Below are positions 8,588-16,866 of a stretch of DNA of 64,000 nucleotides, piece by piece. Both the position numbers and the translations under genes were made by a program. How positions within the stretch are numbered: position 1 is the stretch's first letter; every line of letters starts with the position of its first letter. The DNA comes from Vibrio rhodolitus. GTDB taxonomy: Bacteria; Pseudomonadota; Gammaproteobacteria; Enterobacterales; Vibrionaceae. The stretch spans positions 97,924 through 161,923 of the forward strand of contig NZ_QLYZ01000008.1 in the NCBI RefSeq assembly GCF_003350325.1, in the 5' to 3' direction. The notes beneath the pieces are model-generated. The model was not told the DNA's origin and did no database searches. It saw only the letters and a list, made by a program, of their open reading frames with translations.

Positions 8588-9958
8588 TTAAAGCAGCACA
8601 AGGTAGGTCAAAAAGACCAGTGACAATGCGTAAATCACTGGGTGAACTTCTTTACCACGACCAGCCACTAGCATTGAGAAGCTGTAGCTGATAAAGCCCA
8701 TCGCCATACCGTTAGCTGGCGAGAAGCTAAGTACGGTGAACATAATGGTAAAGAAAGTCGCAATACGTGACTCTTTCTGATCCCAACTGATTTGACCTAA
8801 ACGACCAATCATGTAGATACCCACGACCACCATTGCTGGCGCAACCATAGCAGCTGAGAAGATCGAGAAGATTGGGTACATAAACAGTGATAGTGCAAAC
8901 AGACCTGCCACCATCACCGCGGCTAAACCGGTTTTCGCCCCTTGTGAAGAAGCAATACCAGACTCAGAGAACGCCGTAATCGATGTGGTACCCAGAATTG
9001 AACCAATCACCGTACCACCCGCATCCGCAACCAGTGCAGAACGTGCATTTGGCACTTTACCGTCATCATCGATAATGCCGGCATCACGCCCAACACCAAC
9101 GATAGTACTCAAACCATCAAAGAAATCGACAATCAGGAAAATCACCACGATAAACAGTAAATCGAACCATTTGTCTGCCGTTAAGCCCGAAATATCAAAT
9201 ACCGCGCCAAAGGTGCTATCAATGCTTGGTGGCATTGAGAACATCTGATCTGGAATTGGTGCATTGTTGGTGCCCATTACAAGGTCAGCAATCACGGTTA
9301 GTAGAATCGCTGACACAAACGAAATAAAGGTCGCCAGTTTGATATCGCGGATCATACAACCAAGTGCGATAAAGATACTGATGTAAGCAATCAGCACTTG
9401 TGGGTTGGAGATATCACCCATGCTAACCAAAATGATTGGGTTCGACACGATAATGCCAGCATTCTTAAGACCCAAAAACGCGATAAACATACCCAGAGAA
9501 ACAGTGATCGCCAGCTTGAGATCCTCTGGAATCGATTCAATCAGAGTTTTGCGAATATTGGTCATCGATAAGATTAAATAAACGATGCCCGAAAGGAAAA
9601 TACCAAACAGAGCCTCATTCCACACCAAAGCGACAGAGCCACTTAGCAGCATACCTTTAAAGAAGCCGTTCATGCTCATGCCCGGTGCGAGCATCACTGG
9701 GTAGTTACCCCAAATACCCATAATTAGGGTCGCAATCGCTGCCGAAAGCGCTGTGGCGGTGAACACCGCACCTTTATCCATACCTGGAATGCCGCCTAGA
9801 ATGGCTGGGTTGACCGCCAGAATATAGGTCATCGCTAGGAAGGTAATAAAGCCTGCGTATAACTCAGTACTGATGGTGGTTTTGCGCTCTGAGATCTTAA
9901 AGATCGACTCTAGAACACCGGCAGATTTTTGCTCTTTAAGGGTAGATTCGAGACTCAC
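8588..9958 (-). CDS. NCS2/AzgA-family purine permease
   Basis: This is an inner-membrane nucleobase-proton symporter, most like the AzgA-type adenine/guanine/hypoxanthine permeases. The 456-residue protein has about 13 membrane spans. It carries the family signature near residues 90-105 (YPVMLAPGMSMNGFFKG), a second re-entrant motif (GTTSITAFSESGIASSQGAKTG, residues about 325-346), and DFFDGLSTIVGVGRDAG. Two PurR-like boxes lie upstream, consistent with a purine substrate. I cannot assign adenine versus guanine/hypoxanthine by eye. Confidence 0.9.
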   Translation of the reverse strand: MSLESTLKEQKSAGVLESIFKISERKTTISTELYAGFITFLAMTYILAVNPAILGGIPGMDKGAVFTATALSAAIATLIMGIWGNYPVMLAPGMSMNGFFKGMLLSGSVALVWNEALFGIFLSGIVYLILSMTNIRKTLIESIPEDLKLAITVSLGMFIAFLGLKNAGIIVSNPIILVSMGDISNPQVLIAYISIFIALGCMIRDIKLATFISFVSAILLTVIADLVMGTNNAPIPDQMFSMPPSIDSTFGAVFDISGLTADKWFDLLFIVVIFLIVDFFDGLSTIVGVGRDAGIIDDDGKVPNARSALVADAGGTVIGSILGTTSITAFSESGIASSQGAKTGLAAVMVAGLFALSLFMYPIFSIFSAAMVAPAMVVVGIYMIGRLGQISWDQKESRIATFFTIMFTVLSFSPANGMAMGFISYSFSMLVAGRGKEVHPVIYALSLVFLTYLVLL

Positions 9959-10103
9959 TATGTAACCTTTGCAACTGTAAAATTAGAAGAGGGGTACACA
10001 TGCTGAATAGAGAAAATCTTGACCAATAGCCAAGACTTACTGTAGTCACCAAGATAGGCTCGGTGGTAGAAACATCCAGTCCAATTCACTAGATATATAC
10101 AGC

Positions 10104-10119
10104 ACGTAAACGTTTGCGC
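10104..10119. promoter_or_regulatory. PurR-like box 1 upstream of the purine permease
   Basis: ACGTAAACGTTTGCGC matches the E. coli PurR operator pattern (ACGCAAACGTTTNCGT) with the central ACGTTTGC core intact. It lies 146 bases upstream of the permease start. Confidence 0.75.
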
Positions 10120-10175
10120 GGATTGTATTGATTTAGAGTAAAAATTCAATGCTTTTTGCTCATTCTCATCAAATT

Positions 10176-10191
10176 AAGCAAACGTTTGCGA
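10176..10191. promoter_or_regulatory. PurR-like box 2 upstream of the purine permease
   Basis: AAGCAAACGTTTGCGA contains the perfect palindrome GCAAACGTTTGC, the PurR operator core. Its centre is 72 bases from that of box 1. The two boxes could act by looping or control both the permease and rightward transcription toward gmk. Confidence 0.78.
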
Positions 10192-11081
<890 letters not shown>

Positions 11082-11194
11082 GAGTCTCCCAAAAGCCATA
11101 TCACCGACGGGAAAACGCTTTGGCTAGAATAAAACCGCTGAAGCCTGTATAATTTCTCGTCATTCAAAAATTTAGTTAACTATTTGGAGTCCTC

Positions 11195-11467
11195 ATGGCA
11201 CGCGTAACTGTTCAAGACGCTGTTGAAAAAGTTGGCAACCGTTTCGACCTAGTACTGATTGCGGCACGCCGCGCTCGTCAAATGCAAACTGGCGGTAAAG
11301 ATTCACTAGTGCCAGAAGAGAACGATAAACCAACGGTTATCGCTCTACGCGAAATCGAAGAAGGTCTAATCACTAAAGAAATCCTTGATGCACGTGAGCG
11401 TCAAGAGCAGCAAGAGCAAGAAGCAGCTGAACTGGCAGCAGTTAGCAGCATCGCTCACGGTCGCTAA
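11195..11467 (+). CDS. rpoZ: RNA polymerase omega subunit
   Basis: Omega (90 residues) binds the beta-prime subunit, aids RNA polymerase assembly and forms part of ppGpp site 1. The product starts [20 protein letters not shown] and contains [12 protein letters not shown], both highly conserved in the family. The Gln/Glu-rich C-terminus ([11 protein letters not shown]) varies among relatives. A strong TTTGGAG ribosome-binding site precedes the ATG. It lies 36 bases before spoT in the usual operon. Confidence 0.98.
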   Translation: MARVTVQDAVEKVGNRFDLVLIAARRARQMQTGGKDSLVPEENDKPTVIALREIEEGLITKEILDARERQEQQEQEAAELAAVSSIAHGR

Positions 11468-11503
11468 TAGACTTTCTCTACAACTATCTTCCGGGCCTAA
11501 AGT

Positions 11504-13624
11504 TTGTATCTATTCGATAGCCTCAAAGACGTTGCCCAAGAATACCTAACAGAGCCTCAAATTGAGGCTCTGCGTCAATCTTATGTGGTAGCGAAAAATG
11601 CCCATGAAGGGCAAACCCGTTCAAGCGGGGAACCTTATATCATCCACCCTGTTGCTGTTTCTCGTATCTTGGCCGAAATGCGCCTTGACCTTGAAACCCT
11701 TCAAGCCGCTCTCCTGCACGATGTCATCGAAGATTGTGATGTCACTAAAGAAGACCTTGAAGAACAATTTGGCGCTTCGGTCGCTGAACTGGTGGACGGT
11801 GTCTCTAAGCTGGATAAGCTTAAATTTCGTGATCGCAAAGAAGCCCAAGCAGAAAACTTCCGCAAAATGGTGCTTGCCATGGTGCAAGACATCCGCGTTA
11901 TTCTGATCAAACTGGCTGACCGCACGCACAACATGCGCACGCTTGGTGCTCTTCGCCCAGATAAAAAGCGTCGTATCGCCCGCGAAACTCTTGAGATCTA
12001 CTCTCCTCTGGCACACCGCCTTGGTATCCACAACATCAAAACTGAATTGGAAGAGCTTGGCTTTGAAGCCCTCTATCCAAACCGCTACCGCGTTCTAAAA
12101 GAAGTGGTCAAAGCGGCGCGTGGTAACCGTAAAGAGATGATTCAACGCATCCATGGTGAAATCGAAGGTCGCCTAGAAGATGTGGGGCTTAAAGCACGCG
12201 TGGTGGGTCGTGAGAAAAACCTGTTCTCCATCTATAACAAGATGAAAACCAAAGAGCAGCGTTTCCACACCATCATGGATATCTACGCATTCCGTGTAAT
12301 TGTGGACAGTGCCGACACCTGTTATCGCGTGTTGGGGCAAGTACATAGCCTGTACAAGCCACGTCCAGGTCGTGTGAAAGATTACATCGCGGTACCAAAA
12401 GCGAACGGCTACCAATCTATCCACACTTCGATGGTCGGTCCTCACGGCGTACCAGTCGAGGTGCAGATCCGTACCGAAGATATGGATCAAATGGCAGATA
12501 AAGGTGTCGCGGCACACTGGTCTTACAAAGGCAATGGTGAGCGCACAGGTACCACGGCGCAAGTTAAAGCCCAGCGTTGGATGCAAAGCCTACTTGAGCT
12601 ACAACAAAGTGCGGGTAACTCATTTGAATTTATCGAAAACGTAAAATCGGATCTGTTCCCAGATGAGATTTACGTCTTTACGCCAAAAGGTCGTATCGTT
12701 GAATTGCCACTTGGCGCAACCGCAGTCGACTTTGCTTATGCAGTACATACTGATGTCGGCAATGCCTGCGTTGGTGCGCGCGTGGATCGCAATCCATATC
12801 CGCTCAGCAAGGCTCTGAAGAACGGTCAAACGGTTGAAATCATCAGCGCGCCGGGTGCGCGTCCAAACGCAGCATGGCTTAACTATGTTGTGACTTCACG
12901 TGCGCGCACTAAGATCCGTCAAGTGCTGAAAACCATGCGCCGTGAAGAGTCGATCACTTTAGGTCGTCGTCTGCTTAACCACGCTTTAGGTCGCCACAAT
13001 ATTGACTCCATCTACCCTGAAAATATTCAGGAAGTGTTGACCGATCTGCGTTTAGATAGCATTGATGATCTGTTAGCTGCCATCGGACTTGGTGAACTGA
13101 TGAGTATCGTCATCGCCCGTCGCCTATTAGGTGATACCGATGAGTTGACTACCACCAGCTCAATTCCAAGCGACAGTTCAAAGAAACTGCCGATCCGCGG
13201 TGCTGAAGGCATTCTGCTGACGTTTGCTAACTGTTGTCACCCTATTCCGGATGACCACATTATTGCCCACGTCTCACCGGGTCGTGGCTTAGTGGTACAC
13301 CGCGAAACGTGTCCAAACGTACGTGGTTACCAAAAAGAACCGGATAAGTACATGGCAGTCGCTTGGTCGGAAGAGTATGACCAAGAGTTCACTGCCGAGC
13401 TGCGTGTTGACGTGCAAAACCGTCAAGGTGCCCTAGCCGAGCTAACCAACGTTATCTCTAAAACCGGCTCGAACATTCATGGTCTCTCAACCAAAGAGCG
13501 CGATGGTCGTCTCTATACCGTGACGGTATTGCTGACCACCAAAGACCGCGTGCATCTGGCTGGCATTATGCGTCGCATTAAAGCCATGCCACAAACACTG
13601 CGCGTTCGTCGCCGTAAGCACTAA
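11504..13624 (+). CDS. spoT: Bifunctional (p)ppGpp synthetase/hydrolase SpoT
   Basis: SpoT degrades and, more weakly, makes (p)ppGpp. The 706-residue product has the HD hydrolase domain with His72-Asp73 (LLHDVIEDCD), the synthetase domain (RVKDYIAVPKANGYQSIHT), a TGS domain (VFTPKGRIVELPLGATAVDFAYAVH) near residue 390, a conserved Cys/His segment (FANCCHPIPDD) and a C-terminal ACT domain. The start is TTG at 11504, as in E. coli spoT, which also begins MYLFESL. No better ATG exists nearby. It is cotranscribed with rpoZ and ends at a strong hairpin. Confidence 0.97.
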   Translation: MYLFDSLKDVAQEYLTEPQIEALRQSYVVAKNAHEGQTRSSGEPYIIHPVAVSRILAEMRLDLETLQAALLHDVIEDCDVTKEDLEEQFGASVAELVDGVSKLDKLKFRDRKEAQAENFRKMVLAMVQDIRVILIKLADRTHNMRTLGALRPDKKRRIARETLEIYSPLAHRLGIHNIKTELEELGFEALYPNRYRVLKEVVKAARGNRKEMIQRIHGEIEGRLEDVGLKARVVGREKNLFSIYNKMKTKEQRFHTIMDIYAFRVIVDSADTCYRVLGQVHSLYKPRPGRVKDYIAVPKANGYQSIHTSMVGPHGVPVEVQIRTEDMDQMADKGVAAHWSYKGNGERTGTTAQVKAQRWMQSLLELQQSAGNSFEFIENVKSDLFPDEIYVFTPKGRIVELPLGATAVDFAYAVHTDVGNACVGARVDRNPYPLSKALKNGQTVEIISAPGARPNAAWLNYVVTSRARTKIRQVLKTMRREESITLGRRLLNHALGRHNIDSIYPENIQEVLTDLRLDSIDDLLAAIGLGELMSIVIARRLLGDTDELTTTSSIPSDSSKKLPIRGAEGILLTFANCCHPIPDDHIIAHVSPGRGLVVHRETCPNVRGYQKEPDKYMAVAWSEEYDQEFTAELRVDVQNRQGALAELTNVISKTGSNIHGLSTKERDGRLYTVTVLLTTKDRVHLAGIMRRIKAMPQTLRVRRRKH

Positions 13625-13637
13625 TTAACGTCACTTC

Positions 13638-13674
13638 AGGCCCTTGAAGCTTCGCTTTCAAGGGCCTTATTTTT
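13638..13674 (+). terminator. Terminator-like hairpin after spoT
   Basis: AGGCCCTTGAA pairs with TTCAAGGGCCT (11 bp, short loop), followed by TATTTTT. It is only 12 bases before the trmH start, so trmH expression must rely on read-through or a promoter inside spoT. Confidence 0.8.
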
Positions 13675-13686
13675 ACGATCACTGTT

Positions 13687-14370
13687 ATGAATCTAGAACG
13701 CTACCAACGTATCCAACAAGTCCTTAAAGCTCGCCAAACCGACCTAACCGTCTGCATGGAAGAAGTGCATAAACCTAACAACGTTTCGGCGGTTATCCGC
13801 ACCGCTGACGCGACCGGACTGCATAAAATCCATGCCATCTGGCCGGATAAAATGCGCACCCTCACCCACACCTCAGCGGGTGCACGCAACTGGGTGGAAG
13901 TGGACAACCACCGCACCATTGAAGAGGCAGTAACCGAACTTAAAGCGCAAGGGATGCAGATCCTTGTCACTAACCTGTCTGATACCGCAGTCGATTTTCG
14001 TCAAATCGATTACACCAAACCGACGGCGATTATTCTTGGCAGTGAGAAAGTCGGCGCATCTGAGCAAGCGAAAAAGCTGGCAGACCAAGACATCATTATT
14101 CCAATGATGGGCATGGTGCAGTCACTTAACGTATCGGTAGCCAGCGCAATTATTCTCTACGAAGCACAGCGTCAGCGCCAAGAAGCAGGTATGTACGACA
14201 ACGAGCACAGCGCCCTGCCAGGAGAAGTGATTCACCGCACGCTATTTGAACGCGGTCACCCAGTGCTGGCGAAAGTCGCCAAACGCAAAAAACTGCCATA
14301 CCCGCCACTGGATGACGAAGGTCAGATCGTCGCAGACGAAGCTTGGTGGGCAGAGATGCAGAAGAAGTAA
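13687..14370 (+). CDS. trmH: tRNA (guanosine(18)-2'-O)-methyltransferase
   Basis: TrmH (SpoU) methylates the ribose of G18 in tRNAs using S-adenosylmethionine. The 227-residue protein shows SPOUT motifs: KPNNVSAVIRTADATG (motif 1 with the catalytic Arg, about residues 22-37), IILGSEKVGAS (motif 2) and IPMMGMVQSLNVSVASAIIL (motif 3, forming the trefoil knot). It follows spoT in the conserved spoT-trmH-recG order. Confidence 0.96.
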   Translation: MNLERYQRIQQVLKARQTDLTVCMEEVHKPNNVSAVIRTADATGLHKIHAIWPDKMRTLTHTSAGARNWVEVDNHRTIEEAVTELKAQGMQILVTNLSDTAVDFRQIDYTKPTAIILGSEKVGASEQAKKLADQDIIIPMMGMVQSLNVSVASAIILYEAQRQRQEAGMYDNEHSALPGEVIHRTLFERGHPVLAKVAKRKKLPYPPLDDEGQIVADEAWWAEMQKK

Positions 14371-14392
14371 CATCAAGATTTGAGAAGTGAGA

Positions 14393-14417
14393 AAGCATCG
14401 CTAAATTAGCGATGCTT
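14393..14417 (+). terminator. Hairpin after trmH
   Basis: AAGCATCGCT pairs with AGCGATGCTT (10 bp) around a 5-nt loop. There is no strong T-run, so function as a terminator is uncertain. Confidence 0.5.
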
Positions 14418-14464
14418 CGAGAGTCAATAATCAAGCATCTCATAGCTCAGGGGAAACTCGCACC

Positions 14465-14504
14465 TTCTCTATTCTCTATTCTCTATTCTCTATTCTCTAT
14501 TCTC
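14465..14504. repeat. TTCTCTA heptamer tandem repeat
   Basis: Nearly six uninterrupted copies of TTCTCTA lie between trmH and recG. A related purine-rich repeat on the opposite strand sense follows glnA (55386-55447). Confidence 0.9.
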
Positions 14505-14590
14505 AAAGCATAACGCTCTCTTACTTATTCCTGTACAAAAACACAGCCAAATGGTTAACTATCTGCATCTTAGTTAATGAGCTTGGTGTT

Positions 14591-16669
14591 ATGTCGCAAC
14601 TTCTGTCTGCTATCCCTCTGACGTCTTTAAGTGGCGTCGGCGCTAAAGTAGCGGAAAAATTAGAGAAGGTTGGTTTGTGCAGTGTGCAGGATCTGTTGTT
14701 CCATTTGCCGCTGCGTTATGAAGACCGTACCCGTGTCTATCCTATCGTCAAATTGCATGCTGGTCTGTGGGCGGCAGTGCAAGGCAAAGTCATGAGCGTG
14801 GATACCCTGTTTGGTAAACGCAAAATGCTGACGGTAAAAATCAGCGACGGTAACGGCACGCTCACCTTACGCTTTTTCAACTTCACTGCGGGAATGAAAA
14901 ACAACTTCAGTGAAGGTAAAACCGTGCATGCTTATGGTGAGATCAAGCGTGGTAACTATGGCTTGGAAATCGTCCATCCCGATTACAAGTTCTATGCGCC
15001 CAACCAAGTTGCCGAAACAGAACCAAGCTTAACGCCTGTCTACCCAACCACTGACGGTCTGCGCCAAATTACCCTGCGCAATTTAACTGACCAAGCATTA
15101 GCGCTACTCGATAAAGCTGCCATACAAGAACTATTACCTAATGGCTTGTACCCGCATCAGATCACCCTCGCGCAAGCGCTGCACACCATTCATCGCCCGC
15201 CGCCTGATATCGATTTGGCGCAATTTGATGAAGGTAAGCACCCAGCGCAAGTACGTTTGATAATGGAAGAGTTGCTGGCACAAAACCTCTCTATGCTCGC
15301 AGTACGCAGTAAAGGGCAACAAGATGTGGCGATAGCTTTGCCAGCGGTAGAAAAGCTCAAACAACAACTGCTTAGCCAATTGCCGTTCTCGCCAACCAAT
15401 GCCCAAGCACGCGTAGTCGGTGAGATTGAACAAGATCTTGCCAAACCTCACCCCATGATGCGTTTGGTGCAAGGTGATGTAGGCTCAGGCAAAACCTTAG
15501 TGGCGGCGCTTGCCGCAGTACGAGCGATTGAGCACGGTTATCAAGTGGCTTTGATGGCACCAACCGAGCTGCTTGCCGAGCAGCACGCACTCAACTTTGC
15601 CAATTGGTTTGAAAGCATGAGCATTCAAGTCGGTTGGCTGGCTGGTAAGCTCAAAGGTAAGGCGAAAGAAACTGAACTGGCACGTATTGCCAGCGGTGAA
15701 GCACAAATGGTGGTCGGCACACATGCACTGTTCCAAGAGCATGTTGAGTTTCACAACTTAGCCTTAGTGATCATCGATGAGCAACACCGTTTTGGTGTTC
15801 ACCAACGCCTAGAGCTGCGCGCCAAAGGTGAGAAACAAGGTAGCTTCCCACACCAGTTGATCATGACAGCCACACCGATCCCTCGCACTCTGGCGATGAC
15901 AGCTTACGCTGACTTAGAAACGTCGGTGATTGATGAACTGCCTCCGGGTCGAACGCCAATACAGACTGTCGCAATCCCGGATACCAAGCGCAATGACATC
16001 ATCGAACGTGTGCGTCATGCCTGTTTAAACGAAGGCAAGCAAGCGTATTGGGTGTGTACTTTGATTGATGAGTCGGAAGTCTTAGAAGCACAAGCGGCAG
16101 CCGATACCGCAGAAGAGCTGCAACGCATCTTACCGGATGTGAAGATTGGCTTAGTCCACGGCCGTATGAAGCCAGCAGAAAAACAAGCGGTCATGCAGGA
16201 CTTCAAAGACAACAAACTGCACTTATTGGTGGCCACCACGGTGATTGAAGTCGGCGTAGATGTACCCAACTCAAGCTTAATGATCATTGAAAACCCCGAG
16301 CGTCTTGGTCTGGCTCAGTTACACCAGTTGCGTGGTCGTGTTGGGCGGGGCTCCGTCGCCAGTCACTGTGTACTGCTTTACCATGCCCCGCTATCTAAGA
16401 CGGCACAAAAGCGCCTTGGTGTGCTACGTGAAAGTAACGACGGCTTTGTGATTGCGCAGAAAGATTTGGAGATCCGCGGTCCCGGTGAACTGCTTGGCAC
16501 TAAGCAAACCGGTATGGCTGATTTTAAGATTGCGGATTTAGTTCGAGATCAACGCCTAGTCCCGGAAGTTCAACGTATAGCCCGTCATATTCACGACAAT
16601 TACCCTCAAAACGCTTTAGCGATCATCGATCGCTGGCTGGGTGAGCGCGATATTTATTCTAAAGCCTAG
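14591..16669 (+). CDS. recG: ATP-dependent DNA helicase RecG
   Basis: RecG remodels stalled replication forks and Holliday junctions. The 692-residue product has an N-terminal wedge/OB domain (VQGKVMSVDTLFGKRKMLTVKISDG, from about residue 64), Walker A GDVGSGKT near residue 298, Walker B DEQH (IIDEQHRFGVHQR), motif III MTATPIPRT, and C-terminal motifs VGVDVPNSSLMIIENPERLGL and QLHQLRGRVGRG. Length matches E. coli (693). It has its own 220-base upstream gap containing the heptamer repeat. Confidence 0.98.
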   Translation: MSQLLSAIPLTSLSGVGAKVAEKLEKVGLCSVQDLLFHLPLRYEDRTRVYPIVKLHAGLWAAVQGKVMSVDTLFGKRKMLTVKISDGNGTLTLRFFNFTAGMKNNFSEGKTVHAYGEIKRGNYGLEIVHPDYKFYAPNQVAETEPSLTPVYPTTDGLRQITLRNLTDQALALLDKAAIQELLPNGLYPHQITLAQALHTIHRPPPDIDLAQFDEGKHPAQVRLIMEELLAQNLSMLAVRSKGQQDVAIALPAVEKLKQQLLSQLPFSPTNAQARVVGEIEQDLAKPHPMMRLVQGDVGSGKTLVAALAAVRAIEHGYQVALMAPTELLAEQHALNFANWFESMSIQVGWLAGKLKGKAKETELARIASGEAQMVVGTHALFQEHVEFHNLALVIIDEQHRFGVHQRLELRAKGEKQGSFPHQLIMTATPIPRTLAMTAYADLETSVIDELPPGRTPIQTVAIPDTKRNDIIERVRHACLNEGKQAYWVCTLIDESEVLEAQAAADTAEELQRILPDVKIGLVHGRMKPAEKQAVMQDFKDNKLHLLVATTVIEVGVDVPNSSLMIIENPERLGLAQLHQLRGRVGRGSVASHCVLLYHAPLSKTAQKRLGVLRESNDGFVIAQKDLEIRGPGELLGTKQTGMADFKIADLVRDQRLVPEVQRIARHIHDNYPQNALAIIDRWLGERDIYSKA

Positions 16670-16670
16670 C

Positions 16671-16780
16671 GGATGCGGGACGTTCCCGGAACGCAGTGTT
16701 CCATAGCAAAGCGTTCCAATTACCGTAAGCGCAGCGTTCCCAAATCCGTAGCTCAGCAAAACTGAGCGTTCCGTTCTCCG
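16671..16780. repeat. Hairpin-GCGTTCC repeat cluster, copy A
   Basis: About 110 bases after recG contain four or five GTTCC motifs, each preceded by a short inverted repeat, for example GCTCAG / CTGAGC then GTTCC. The block is highly similar to 20272-20357; for instance, TAGCAAAGCGTTCCAATTAC occurs in both. Confidence 0.75.
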
Positions 16781-16784
16781 AACC

Positions 16785-16811
16785 AAAAAAAAGGCCCTGC
16801 ATCTGCAGGGC
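16785..16811 (-). terminator. Rho-independent terminator of the chitobiase gene
   Basis: The 8-bp stem GCCCTGCA / TGCAGGGC with a 2-nt loop is followed on the minus strand by a run of eight T (A-run 16785-16792). This fits termination of the minus-strand chitobiase gene. Confidence 0.85.
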
Positions 16812-16866
16812 GCTTTGGCTTACCAACAACTTAAATCCATTTAAAACTTACTAATTCTTTCTTTGC

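Noticed and set aside
9958..10149. 63-residue minus-strand ORF upstream of the purine permease
   Set aside because: It spans the PurR-like box region, has a biased composition and no ribosome-binding site. It is better explained as promoter DNA.
14389..14510. CRISPR-like regular repeats after trmH
   Set aside because: The units are uninterrupted heptamers without spacers, so this is a simple tandem repeat.
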